Origin: a virus
Reading direction: 5' to 3' (one strand)
DNA: 64,000 bases
Virus record (IMG/VR): IMGVR_UViG_3300009158_000001
Coordinates: 110,108-174,107 of that record
Of this stretch, positions 40,710 through 48,685 are shown in pieces. A program made the position numbers and the translations under genes. Every line of letters begins with the position of its first letter. Position 1 is the first letter of the stretch. The notes under the pieces were generated by a model, which saw only the letters and a program-made list of their open reading frames with translations, was not told the DNA's origin and ran no database searches.

Positions 40710-40732
40710 GGGGATGGGATATCCCCTCTTTT
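40710..40732 (+). terminator. Possible terminator or processing hairpin before tRNA(CAT)
   Basis: GGGGAT-GGGAT-ATCCCC followed by TCTTTT, between tilS and the tRNA. Confidence 0.55.
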
Positions 40733-40813
40733 GGACTGGCCTCCGAATTGGTTACGGAATTCCGCTCATAACGGAACGCGCAAGCTATGTGGGTTCGACC
40801 CCCACCCAGTCTA
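40733..40813 (+). tRNA. tRNA with CAT anticodon, probably tRNA-Ile2 (TilS substrate) or tRNA-Met
   Basis: Acceptor GGACTGG/CCAGTCT, D-stem TCCG/CGGA, anticodon arm TTCCG-CTCATAA-CGGAA, T-arm GTGGG-TTCGACC-CCCAC. The variable region is unusually long (12 nt) for Met or Ile. Adjacency to tilS favours Ile(CAU). Confidence 0.88.
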
Positions 40814-40838
40814 CTTTATAAAAATAAATGAGGATATT

Positions 40839-41345
40839 ATGAATTGTATTTCTTGCGGAAACCAAACTACAAATCCAAAGTTTTGCGCAAGATCTTGTGC
40901 GGCTAAATTTAATAATAAAATAAAGCCAAAGAGAATTTCATCTAATAAATGCAAATCTTGTAGTTTATCAATCTCACATAATAAGACATATTGCATGGTT
41001 TGTGACTCAAAAAGGATTAGATATCCCATAGAGACTAAGACATTGCAAGAATCTATTGATTCTGTTGGTAAGACTGCTAATAGATATAGGTCTATTAGGG
41101 ATTCTGCAAGAAATAAACTTATTGCTTCAGGCATTCCAACCTGTTGTAATAATTGCAATTATAATAAACATGTTGAAGTTTGTCATATTAAATCTATATC
41201 ATCTTTCCCTCTGGATACTAAAATCGCAGAGATTAATAATATTTCTAATTTAATTTATCTTTGTCCAAATTGCCATTGGGAATTTGATAATGATCTGTTG
41301 GATATTAATCTAATTTTTGCGACGGTAACTCAGTTGGTAGAGTAG
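40839..41345 (+). CDS. Free-standing HNH homing-type endonuclease
   Basis: 168 aa from ATG 40839 with GAGGA upstream; a longer reading would pass through the tRNA. N-terminal zinc finger (CISCGNQTTNPKFC, then SCAAKF) and a second Cys set, then the HNH core CCNNCNY...VEVCHIKS...LCPNCHWEFD. Such enzymes spread within phage tRNA clusters. Its 3' end overlaps the first 27 nt of tRNA-Lys, so both are read from the same DNA. Confidence 0.82.
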   Translation: MNCISCGNQTTNPKFCARSCAAKFNNKIKPKRISSNKCKSCSLSISHNKTYCMVCDSKRIRYPIETKTLQESIDSVGKTANRYRSIRDSARNKLIASGIPTCCNNCNYNKHVEVCHIKSISSFPLDTKIAEINNISNLIYLCPNCHWEFDNDLLDINLIFATVTQLVE

Positions 41346-41391
41346 CGGACTTTTAATCCGTCAGTCGAGGGTTCGAGCCCCTCCCGTCGTA
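41319..41391 (+). tRNA. tRNA-Lys (TTT)
   Basis: Acceptor GCGACGG/CCGTCGT, D-arm ACTC/GAGT, anticodon arm GCGGA-CTTTTAA-TCCGT, T-arm GAGGG-TTCGAGC-CCCTC. Its 5' part doubles as the end of the HNH gene. Confidence 0.95.
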
Positions 41392-41424
41392 CTTGTACGG
41401 TACTTGTACGTGTACTTGTACGGT
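41391..41424 (+). repeat. ACTTGTACG short tandem repeat
   Basis: Three copies of ACTTGTACG spaced by 2-3 nt between two tRNAs. The GTAC palindromes allow alternative hairpins. Confidence 0.7.
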
Positions 41425-41438
41425 ATCTTATTGTTAAT

Positions 41439-41513
41439 CGGGATGTAGCGCAGTGGTAGCGCGCTTGCTTTGGGAGCAAGATGTCGCAGGTTCGATCCCT
41501 GTCATCCCGACCA
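41439..41513 (+). tRNA. tRNA-Pro (TGG), CCA encoded
   Basis: Acceptor CGGGATG/CATCCCG, anticodon arm CTTGC-TTTGGGA-GCAAG, T-arm GCAGG-TTCGATC-CCTGT, then ACCA. The next tRNA starts at the following base. Confidence 0.94.
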
Positions 41514-41588
41514 TGCTTCAATAGCTCAGTTGGTAGAGCCCTGGTTTTGTAAACCAGTGGTCGTAGGTTCGAGTCCTACTTGAAGCAC
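41514..41588 (+). tRNA. tRNA-Thr (TGT)
   Basis: Acceptor TGCTTCA/TGAAGCA, anticodon arm CTGGT-TTTGTAA-ACCAG, T-arm GTAGG-TTCGAGT-CCTAC. Confidence 0.94.
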
Positions 41589-41635
41589 TTATAATTAGTT
41601 ATTTGAAAATTAATCTGTAACAAAGGAGATATATT

Positions 41636-41950
41636 ATGTTGTATCCTCATGCTGATACTTTTTGGATTCCTAGTCTTGCTGGTGATTATCATACAGTTCA
41701 GACTCCAAGAGGGCCGCTTACGGCTTATATTGTAGAACAGACTGATGAGATTAGACTTATTCGGCGCGATCCGTTTAGCCAAGTGTATTATGTTCTTGAT
41801 CCTCAAATGTCTGGTAGCACATTCATGATGTCTGTTGCAGAATGGAATGGTGGCAAGATGGTACAAGACGCATTCCCTATGCTTAGGTCAGAGGAGCGTG
41901 AATTCCTTCTTACTGGCATGGTAGACAGCTGGCCTGTTAAGGAACTATGA
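41636..41950 (+). CDS. Hypothetical 104-aa protein
   Basis: GGAGATAT before ATG 41636. Beta-rich sequence, no motif recognised. Overlaps the UV endonuclease gene by 4 nt (ATGA), so co-translated with it. Confidence 0.6.
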   Translation: MLYPHADTFWIPSLAGDYHTVQTPRGPLTAYIVEQTDEIRLIRRDPFSQVYYVLDPQMSGSTFMMSVAEWNGGKMVQDAFPMLRSEEREFLLTGMVDSWPVKEL

Positions 41951-43086
41951 TCACACTTGGCTATTGTTGTAATAGCATAGGGACGCATAAAACTAACTTT
42001 AAGACTATTACTCTTAAGAAAATTAAGACTCTTGACTTTTGGCCAGTTCCGTTTGATGGCAGTTGGCGTCATCTTGATGACTGGTATGCGCACTATGATC
42101 ATATGGAAAGCGGCGCTAAAGTTCTTTTCAATATCTATGTTCATAATATTAAAGAGCTAATTGCTGTTCTAGATTACAACATTGCTAACAATATTAAGTT
42201 GTATAGAATTAGCAGTAGCCTTTTCCCGTTATGGAGTTATAACGTTAGCATACACCACTTTAAACCATCTAAAGTCTTTATCTCTATGATCAAAGGTAGG
42301 TTTGACGGTGCCTTTAATGGCCTTGAGCTTAAGCTGAAGAAGACTGTTCAAAAATATCTAGAAGGAGGCGGGCGATTAAGCATGCATCCTCCAGAGTTTG
42401 TTAGTCTTGGTGCTTCACCTGTTGTTCAGTTAGCATCTCAGTCAGAGCTCATTGCTCATGCTATGTTTCTTGACTGGATTGGCGCTCCTGAAGACTACTC
42501 TTGCCCTTTGAATATTCATGTTAGCAGAGGCGCTCAAGACCCAGCTATTACTGGAAATAATGTTAATGTTGGGTTACTACATATCCTTAAGATTTTTCCT
42601 AGTGCCTTTAAGCGAATTGTTCTTGAAACAGAGGATAAAGGTTGCTGGACATGGCAAAAACTTATTAAACATTTTCCTGGCATGCCTATTACATTAGATG
42701 TTCATCACTGGAAGATTAACAATGAAGGAGAATCGCTCACTGAAGCTCTTGAAGCATGTGCCGCTACGTGGAAAACACGTACTCCTTATGTTAAGAATAT
42801 TCAGTTTGTAATAGATCATCCTTCTGAGATTAATAATACTTATTCTCAGCTGGATATTAGACGATATACAGACTTCTACTATTGGCGTTCTAAGACATAT
42901 AGTCCTTTAATGCATATTTCAGAAGGTAGAGATAAAGAATACGATAGATCTCATCATGATTATGTAAATGAGATTCCTGAGCTATTACTTTATGCACCTT
43001 TTGATATTAGTCTTGAGGTTGAAGCTAAGGCTAAAGATTTAGCTTATTTTGCATTGCGTGACAAGTATAAAGAACTTGTGGCGTAA
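41947..43086 (+). CDS. uvsE: UV damage endonuclease (UvdE/UvsE family)
   Basis: 379 aa. Ordered motifs fit the TIM-barrel UvdE family: LGYCCNS start, LYRISSSLFPL, GRLSMHPPEFVSL, NIHVSRG, RIVLETEDKG, ITLDVHHWK, HDYVNEIP and ISLEVEAKAKDLA; the His, Glu and Asp residues in these blocks bind the metals. It nicks DNA 5' to pyrimidine dimers and 6-4 products, starting excision repair. Slightly longer than the usual 300-330 aa. An SPL-like enzyme lies 2 kb downstream. Confidence 0.85.
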   Translation: MITLGYCCNSIGTHKTNFKTITLKKIKTLDFWPVPFDGSWRHLDDWYAHYDHMESGAKVLFNIYVHNIKELIAVLDYNIANNIKLYRISSSLFPLWSYNVSIHHFKPSKVFISMIKGRFDGAFNGLELKLKKTVQKYLEGGGRLSMHPPEFVSLGASPVVQLASQSELIAHAMFLDWIGAPEDYSCPLNIHVSRGAQDPAITGNNVNVGLLHILKIFPSAFKRIVLETEDKGCWTWQKLIKHFPGMPITLDVHHWKINNEGESLTEALEACAATWKTRTPYVKNIQFVIDHPSEINNTYSQLDIRRYTDFYYWRSKTYSPLMHISEGRDKEYDRSHHDYVNEIPELLLYAPFDISLEVEAKAKDLAYFALRDKYKELVA

Positions 43087-43138
43087 TGCCTTTGCTCAGG
43101 TGGCGAAATCGGCATACGCAGCAGACTTATAGAAAATT

Positions 43139-43816
43139 TGAGCCCTATAGGGGAAACCTTATAGGTGAACACAATCAAATTCGGTGAAGGCTAAACTAGT
43201 TTACTAGCATGCTAATACCGAGCTAAGCCTTAAATGGCAAACGCACAGTTTATTCTCCATTACCTATGCTATAATATTACTATGAGAAAATATAAAGATT
43301 ATACAGATCAGCAAATAATAGATGCTGTTAAGGCTAGTAAAAGCATTTCCCAAGTACTTAAAATTCTTGGGTTAAAGCAAGCTGGAGGTAATTACGCAAA
43401 TGTCCAACGGAATATCCAAAGACTATTGTGTGACACCTCTCACTTTACTGGCAAGGGTTGGAATAAAGATCAACAGTTGAAAGACTGGGGTTCTTATTCT
43501 AAAGCTGCTAATCTAAAACCTCATTTAATAAAAAAGCGTACTCATCAATGCGAACAATGTAATCTTTCAGAATGGCTTTCTGAGCAGATAAAATTGGAAA
43601 TACATCACATTGATGGAGACAGGACAAATAATGTAGAAGAAAACTTGCAGTTGCTTTGTCCAAACTGTCATTCTATGACAGACTCTTGGAGAAAAGCAAA
43701 CCATTTAAGGAAAGTGTAGAGACTAGACGGTTGTTACCTAATGTAGAAATACTATGGTAAAGGTATAGTCCAGACCACAAACGGCATATGCTGGTAGTGA
43801 AAACTATAGTGGTAAG
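43139..43816 (+). other. Group I intron (cyanobacterial trnL type) carrying an HNH gene
   Basis: Begins ATAGAAAATTTGAGCC and contains AATACCGAGCTAAGCC, GTGTAGAGACTAGACGG, GTTACC...GGTAAAGG and ATAGTCCA in the order of the P3-P8 core of cyanobacterial trnL introns; ends in G (43816). An ORF is inserted between the AAGCC segment and the GTGTAGAGAC segment. Confidence 0.88.
43282..43719 (+). CDS. Intron-encoded HNH homing endonuclease
   Basis: 145 aa from ATG 43282; an in-frame ATG at 43234 would add 16 residues, and neither has a clear RBS. N-terminal helix-turn-helix-like part (QIIDAVKASKSISQVLKILGL), then HNH core CEQCN...LEIHHIDGDRTNN...LQLLCPNCHSMTD. It would nick intronless tRNA-Leu alleles to spread the intron. 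Its stop codon TAG lies within the intron core GTGTAGAGAC, so protein and ribozyme share sequence. Confidence 0.85.
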   Translation: MRKYKDYTDQQIIDAVKASKSISQVLKILGLKQAGGNYANVQRNIQRLLCDTSHFTGKGWNKDQQLKDWGSYSKAANLKPHLIKKRTHQCEQCNLSEWLSEQIKLEIHHIDGDRTNNVEENLQLLCPNCHSMTDSWRKANHLRKV

Positions 43817-43871
43817 AAAATCTGCCTTCCTCGGAATTACGGGTTCAAGTCCCGTCCTGAGCACTTATATT

Positions 43872-43953
43872 GGGAGTATCGCATAGTGGCAATTGCAGGG
43901 GACTGTAAATCCCCCGACTTCGGTCTACGTTGGTTCGAGTCCATCTACTCCCA
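43872..43953 (+). tRNA. tRNA-Tyr (GTA)
   Basis: Acceptor GGGAGTA/TACTCCC, anticodon arm GGGGA-CTGTAAA-TCCCC, long class II variable arm GACTTCGGTC, T-loop TTCGAGT. Confidence 0.93.
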
Positions 43954-43990
43954 CTTATTTATTTACTTTATCACTGGAGATTCTACTAGA

Positions 43991-44392
43991 ATGAAAGATG
44001 AACTAAATGAACTCTTAGATTATTTTGAGAAGTTAGGCCAGCGGGCTATTGCTTGCAAACATTGGCAATGGAAAATTGGCATGTCTACTAGTAGTAATCA
44101 ACGTGTTATTCGCATTGATTCTGATGGATATGTTCTAGGTTATCAAAGCTACATTAATTATCTAACACAGGTAACTCAAGATACAATTCCAGATCTCTCA
44201 GACTCTGCAACGCTTGGTTGCCTCTTGGTTTTGGTGCGCGCTGCCTGGGGCGATCCGTTTGCCATGCTTCTTGGGCATCAAAGTGGGTGGCATGTGCACA
44301 TACCAAGAGTTGACCACGACTATGATGGAGACACCGAAGCCGAGGCTTTAGTAGAAGCTCTTGAGGCTGCCTCACTACAATCCGCGCCATAA
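43991..44392 (+). CDS. Conserved phage protein, paralogue A
   Basis: 133 aa from ATG 43991; a longer reading would run through tRNA-Tyr. Blocks HWQWKIGM, IPDLSDSATLGCLLVLVR and EALVEALEAA also occur, in order, in the protein at 44563, so the two are paralogues. Role unknown. Confidence 0.65.
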   Translation: MKDELNELLDYFEKLGQRAIACKHWQWKIGMSTSSNQRVIRIDSDGYVLGYQSYINYLTQVTQDTIPDLSDSATLGCLLVLVRAAWGDPFAMLLGHQSGWHVHIPRVDHDYDGDTEAEALVEALEAASLQSAP

Positions 44393-44440
44393 ATATCTAT
44401 TACTCCCTATTGAAGATCTAAATAATAACTGGAGACTTTT

Positions 44441-44563
44441 ATGGAAGATTACGATCTAGAAGAGAGTGAAACTTATTGGGAAACAGCAATGCTTCATGGT
44501 ATTGCTGGTGTTAATGATTGTTATGATCTTGAGCCACCTTCTGGTGACAGAGAGGAATACTAA
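44441..44563 (+). CDS. Acidic 40-aa peptide
   Basis: MEDYDLEESETYWETA..., GGAG ten bases upstream. Stop overlaps the next ATG (TAATG). Confidence 0.5.
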   Translation: MEDYDLEESETYWETAMLHGIAGVNDCYDLEPPSGDREEY

Positions 44564-44928
44564 TGAATATAATTGCAGTTCGAGATACACTTGAGAAGGC
44601 TATTGAGTCTAAGTACTGGAAATGGACCGGAGGTATGCGCGTCTATTTTCCTGAGACTAAATCTTATATCCGCATTCCCGACGGGGAGTACGAAGATCTG
44701 CCTGGTGGACTACCAGACTTTAACGATCCTGCAACAGTAGGATGTTTACTTAGTCTTGTTCGCCTAGCTTACAAAGACAACAGTATTTATGTCCGCCTTG
44801 CTGAAGGCAAAGCCGCAGAAGATCTTTATGCGATTCCCAGATGGGAAGTCAAGGGTAGAGCTTGTAATGCTTGGGGTTATCCCCTTGAAGGGCTAGCTCT
44901 TATTGATGCGCTGGAAGGCGCTCCCTAA
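44563..44928 (+). CDS. Conserved phage protein, paralogue B
   Basis: 121 aa. YWKWTGGM, LPDFNDPATVGCLLSLVRLA and ALIDALEGAP mirror paralogue A at 43991. Gene pair probably arose by duplication. Confidence 0.65.
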   Translation: MNIIAVRDTLEKAIESKYWKWTGGMRVYFPETKSYIRIPDGEYEDLPGGLPDFNDPATVGCLLSLVRLAYKDNSIYVRLAEGKAAEDLYAIPRWEVKGRACNAWGYPLEGLALIDALEGAP

Positions 44929-44936
44929 GGTTTAAA

Positions 44937-45017
44937 ATGTCTTATTTAAGCCATAATATTCCTACAGTTACTTGTAGAGTTTACAACCGTGGAGTAAACC
45001 TTGAAGTTAGACTTTAA
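44937..45017 (+). CDS. Possible 26-aa leader peptide
   Basis: MSYLSHNIPTVTCRVYN..., stop 15 nt inside the SPL-like gene. Could couple translation of that TTG-started gene. Weak RBS. Confidence 0.3.
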   Translation: MSYLSHNIPTVTCRVYNRGVNLEVRL

Positions 45018-46059
45018 GACTATCTATGTAGAGAATAATAACTATTCACAGTCTGAGCAAAACAGACTTGATTCTGTTCTAAATAGATTTCCTGATGCTC
45101 AGGTTAAAAAAGTTGCTAGCCATTGGAAGATTCCAGATCTAGTAGATATGGATCCTGTTGATTGGATTAAGGCTAAGAAGCACATCTTGGTTCTTGGTAA
45201 GCTTAAGATTCTTGCAAGCACAGTCAACGGTAGAAGTTCTGACTTTATTGCTCCATCTCATAGCAACGGATGCCTAAGTGCATGCCAGTATTGCTACGTT
45301 GCTCGCCGCAAGGGTGGCAGTAATCCTTTGACAGTATTTCTTAATAGTGAGAAGGTTGCTGAAAGCATTGTAGACCACTGCAATGAGCTTGGTCCTAAGA
45401 ACGAGCCTAATCAATGTGATCCCGAATACTGGATCTATGACATTGGCAACAACAATGACGTTAGTATTGACGCAATGATTAGTGACAATCCATTTGTACT
45501 AATGGAAGCTATCAAGAGTACTAAGCATGGTAAGTTGACTTTTGCAACTAAAACTGTTAATATTGATCCATTCTTAAAGTTCAATCCTAAGAGTAGAACT
45601 AGAATTCGTTACAGTTTGATGCCTCAGGCAGTGTCTAAGTATGTTGACATTAGAACTTCGCCGATCGAAGATCGCATTGATGCGATGAACGAACTTGTTG
45701 AAGCAGGCTATGAGGTCCATGCCAACTTTTCTCCTGTCATTATGTACGGAGATAAGCAGTGGAAGAAAGATTGGGTTGAGTTGTGGCGACTTATGGATAG
45801 TAAGCTGACAGACAAAGCCAAGCTTCAGATGAAATCTGAGGTTATTTTCCTAACTCACAGTACTGATTTACATGATATTAACATGCAATGGAATCCTAAG
45901 GGTGAAGAATTTCTTTGGACTCCTGAGATTCAGCAAACTAAAGCTAATAAGCCTGACGTTCTATGCTATCAGTATGGACTTAAAGGTGAAAATGTTAAAG
46001 CTTTTTCTGCTGGTATTAAGAAATTTATTCCCTGGTGTGAAGTTCGCTATGCCTTTTAA
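45001..46059 (+). CDS. Spore-photoproduct-lyase-like radical SAM protein
   Basis: 352 aa from TTG 45001 with GGAG six bases upstream. CLSACQYCYV is the radical SAM cluster motif C-x3-C-x2-C followed by YV as in SPL-family proteins, and the flanking PSHSNG and later YEVHANFSPVI fit this group. SPL reverses thymine spore photoproduct; phage and non-spore homologues are uncharacterised and may repair other photodamage. Located between UvdE and PurA. Confidence 0.75.
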   Translation: MKLDFKTIYVENNNYSQSEQNRLDSVLNRFPDAQVKKVASHWKIPDLVDMDPVDWIKAKKHILVLGKLKILASTVNGRSSDFIAPSHSNGCLSACQYCYVARRKGGSNPLTVFLNSEKVAESIVDHCNELGPKNEPNQCDPEYWIYDIGNNNDVSIDAMISDNPFVLMEAIKSTKHGKLTFATKTVNIDPFLKFNPKSRTRIRYSLMPQAVSKYVDIRTSPIEDRIDAMNELVEAGYEVHANFSPVIMYGDKQWKKDWVELWRLMDSKLTDKAKLQMKSEVIFLTHSTDLHDINMQWNPKGEEFLWTPEIQQTKANKPDVLCYQYGLKGENVKAFSAGIKKFIPWCEVRYAF

Positions 46060-46067
46060 GGAAATTT

Positions 46068-47129
46068 ATGCAGTTTGCTAATTCTCGTGAGATTGATACA
46101 GTAGATGTAGTCGTTGGACTTGCTTGGGGTGACGAAGGCAAAGGCAAGGTCGTTAGTTCATTGGTTAATTACCAGCACTATGACTTTGTCTGTCGCTTTA
46201 ACGGCGGCCCTAATGCAGGTCATACTGTTTACTTGGATGGTAAGCAGTACAAGACTCATCTTATTCCTAGTGGTGTATTCCATGGCGTTCCTAGCATTAT
46301 CGGTCCTGCTTGCGTAATTAACGTTAGCAAGTTCATGGCAGAGATTGCCTATCTAGAAGCTAATGGGTTTGATACAAGTCTTGTTAAGGTTTCACCTAAG
46401 GCTCATGTAATTACTCAGGATCACATTAGCTATGACACTAATTATCTTTCGCATCTTGGTACTACCGGACAAGGTATTGCTCCATGTTACTCGGACAAAA
46501 TGTTGCGTAAAGGAATTCGTGCAGCTGAAATCCTTGATCCTAAGTGGATCTGGGATGAAAAACTTTTTGGTTGTATCCTAGCCGAAGGAGCGCAGAGTGT
46601 TTGGCTAGATATCGACCATGGATCATACCCCTACGTTACTAGTAGTTCTACTTTGCCTTATAATGCTTGTTCACTAGGCTTCTCGCCTATGGACATTACT
46701 CGTATTATTGGCATTGGTAAGATGTACGACACTAAGAGCGGCGCTGATCCTATGTTCCCTATTAGCCTAATGGAAGATCCAGTTCTTGCTGAGATTGGCA
46801 GAATTGGCAAGGAGCAAGGTACTACGACCGGACGTCAAAGAATTATTAATTATCTTAATCTTGATAAAATGATTGCTGCAATTCGCTTGTCTGGTGTTAC
46901 TTGCGTTGTACTTAATAAGGGTGACATTCTAACTAAGATAGAAGAAGGTAACCCATTCAAGTTCCGCTACCGTGACGAACTTGTTACATGTAAAACACTC
47001 AAAGAAATGCAGACTACTATTGCAGAGATCATCGAGGGCGAATGCTCTAATCTTCTTGAGGAAGATGTTATTTTCTCTGATCATCCAGAATTTGTTAATT
47101 GGGAGGACTACTTTGCATGGCAGAGCTAG
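46068..47129 (+). CDS. purA: Adenylosuccinate synthetase, short (PurA/PurZ-like)
   Basis: 353 aa. GLAWGDEGKGK with D22 at the catalytic-base position, NAGHTV with the conserved His, GTTGQGI and TTTGRQR loops. PurA joins IMP and Asp using GTP. Bacterial PurA is about 430 aa; this length is closer to archaeal and phage PurZ enzymes. PurZ of 2-aminoadenine phages typically lacks this Asp, so IMP is the more likely substrate, but dGMP cannot be excluded. AAGGAAA before ATG. Confidence 0.88.
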   Translation: MQFANSREIDTVDVVVGLAWGDEGKGKVVSSLVNYQHYDFVCRFNGGPNAGHTVYLDGKQYKTHLIPSGVFHGVPSIIGPACVINVSKFMAEIAYLEANGFDTSLVKVSPKAHVITQDHISYDTNYLSHLGTTGQGIAPCYSDKMLRKGIRAAEILDPKWIWDEKLFGCILAEGAQSVWLDIDHGSYPYVTSSSTLPYNACSLGFSPMDITRIIGIGKMYDTKSGADPMFPISLMEDPVLAEIGRIGKEQGTTTGRQRIINYLNLDKMIAAIRLSGVTCVVLNKGDILTKIEEGNPFKFRYRDELVTCKTLKEMQTTIAEIIEGECSNLLEEDVIFSDHPEFVNWEDYFAWQS

Positions 47130-48265
47130 AAACTGTTGATGATAGTGTAACTAATTACTTTTTGCCTACACTTTATAAGAAAGTAAATGGCAATAAGATT
47201 GAGGAATGGACCATTGCCGTTTTAGGTAATGGTTCATTTTATACAACCAGTGGGCATATTGATGGTATTAAGACTACCAGTAAGCCTACTGTTTGCGAGC
47301 CAATGAATGTTGGCAAGAAGAATGCGACTACTGCGGCTGACCAAGCTGCAAAGGAAGCAAAAGCTAAGTGGGATAAGCAGATCAAGAAGGGTTATACTGA
47401 GACTGTCGAAAGCGTAGATGAGGCTCTACCTTATCAGGTAATGCTCGCTAAGAGCTACGATGACTACGCAGATGACATTACTTGGCCTGCCTACACTCAG
47501 CCTAAGCTAGATGGTATTCGATGCCGGATCAATAAGGATGGTATGTGGACTAGAAACAATGAAAAGATTGTATCGTGTCCTCACATTAACTCAGCTCTTG
47601 AGCCATTCTTTGAGAAGTGTCCAGATGTCCAGCTAGATGGTGAACTTTACAATCATGAATTTAAGGATAACTTTAATAGGATTGTAGAACTTGTTAAGCG
47701 CCAAAAAATTGACGATGCTCAGCTTGCTGAAAGCAAGAAGTATATTCAGTTCTGGTGCTACGACAATATGGTAAGTGGTAACTTCATTGACCGCCTTAAG
47801 TTCTTTAAGCAATACAATACGTTTGGTATGAAGCTGATCGACATGAAATATGTCACAACAGTTGAAACACACACTGTAAACAGCCAGGAAGAAGTCCAGG
47901 CTAAGCTTAGTGCATATCTTAAGGAAGGATATGAAGGTCTTATGCTTAGAAGAAATACTGCTTATGAGAATAAGCGAAGTAAGAATCTTCTAAAGCTTAA
48001 GAAGTTTATCGATAGCGAGTATGAGATTGTTAACGTTGTTGAGGGCGAGGGGAACAAGTCTGGCATGGCTGGGGCATTTACCCTAGTCATGTCAGACGGC
48101 CGCCACTTTAATAGTAATATTATGGGCCCCCACGAGTATCTTGTAAGACTATGGGAGAGCAAGGATTCACTTATAGGTAAGCAGGTAACTATTCAATATT
48201 TCAATCTAACCCCTGATGGGGTACCTAGGTTTCCATATGCGAAAGCATTAAGAGACTACGAATAA
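47117..48265 (+). CDS. ATP-dependent DNA ligase with WGR-like N-terminus
   Basis: 382 aa from ATG 47117 (GGGAGG ten bases upstream; an earlier TTG is less likely), overlapping purA by 13 nt. Residues about 15-95 resemble a WGR domain (WTIAVLGNGSFYTTSG...KKGY). Nucleotidyltransferase motif I KLDGIR with K130 as the adenylated lysine; later EGLMLRR and LLKLKKF (motifs IV and V), then an OB-fold tail. Seals nicks in replication and repair. Confidence 0.87.
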   Translation: MAELETVDDSVTNYFLPTLYKKVNGNKIEEWTIAVLGNGSFYTTSGHIDGIKTTSKPTVCEPMNVGKKNATTAADQAAKEAKAKWDKQIKKGYTETVESVDEALPYQVMLAKSYDDYADDITWPAYTQPKLDGIRCRINKDGMWTRNNEKIVSCPHINSALEPFFEKCPDVQLDGELYNHEFKDNFNRIVELVKRQKIDDAQLAESKKYIQFWCYDNMVSGNFIDRLKFFKQYNTFGMKLIDMKYVTTVETHTVNSQEEVQAKLSAYLKEGYEGLMLRRNTAYENKRSKNLLKLKKFIDSEYEIVNVVEGEGNKSGMAGAFTLVMSDGRHFNSNIMGPHEYLVRLWESKDSLIGKQVTIQYFNLTPDGVPRFPYAKALRDYE

Positions 48266-48277
48266 AGGAAATAATTT

Positions 48278-48673
48278 ATGGAGTATAACCTGAGTAAGAA
48301 AGAACTAGGATATATTCGAGTTGCTATTAAACAAGCTAGACGATCCAGTTATGAAAGGTTCTGCCATGGCGCAGTCCTAATTAAGGGTGGTACAATCATT
48401 AGTACCGGTTTTAACACGGTCAAAGGTTCACCCTTCCTAAAGCATAACTTCCCGAATAGTTTAAGAGATACAATGCACGCTGAGATGACATGTCTACATG
48501 GATTCCCTACTAGCGACCTTAGTGGTGCTAGCTTGTATGTAGTTAGGGTTCAACCTAACACTCTTGAACTTAAGAATAGTAAGCCTTGTGCGCTCTGCGA
48601 AGAGCTCATTAGCTGGTACCCTTTGAAAAAGGTAATCTATTCTAATGGAGGAGGGTTGTTTAGCGCATTGTAA
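48278..48673 (+). CDS. Deoxycytidylate/cytidine deaminase-like protein
   Basis: 131 aa. Zinc ligands and proton shuttle H67-A-E69 and PC104-ALC107 as in CDA-fold deaminases. Would convert (d)CMP to (d)UMP and feed ThyX (60 kb). C-terminus is shorter than phage dCMP deaminases, so the exact substrate is open. AAGGAAA upstream. Confidence 0.7.
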   Translation: MEYNLSKKELGYIRVAIKQARRSSYERFCHGAVLIKGGTIISTGFNTVKGSPFLKHNFPNSLRDTMHAEMTCLHGFPTSDLSGASLYVVRVQPNTLELKNSKPCALCEELISWYPLKKVIYSNGGGLFSAL

Positions 48674-48685
48674 TACAAGGAGAAA

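Larger units (their letters stand above)
43093..43863 (+). tRNA. tRNA-Leu (TAA) split by a group I intron (exons 43093-43138 and 43817-43863)
   Basis: Acceptor TGCTCAG/CTGAGCA, anticodon arm GCAGA-CTT|AAAA-TCTGC, T-arm ACGGG-TTCAAGT-CCCGT after joining exons. The intron interrupts after U34 of anticodon UAA, the same place as in cyanobacterial and plastid trnL(UAA). Confidence 0.9.

Noticed and set aside
40689-40838. N-terminal extension of the HNH gene
   Set aside because: It would translate through the CAT-anticodon tRNA; GAGGA before ATG 40839 gives a better start.
43886-43990. N-terminal extension of paralogue A
   Set aside because: It would translate tRNA-Tyr sequence; ATG 43991 begins the conserved part.
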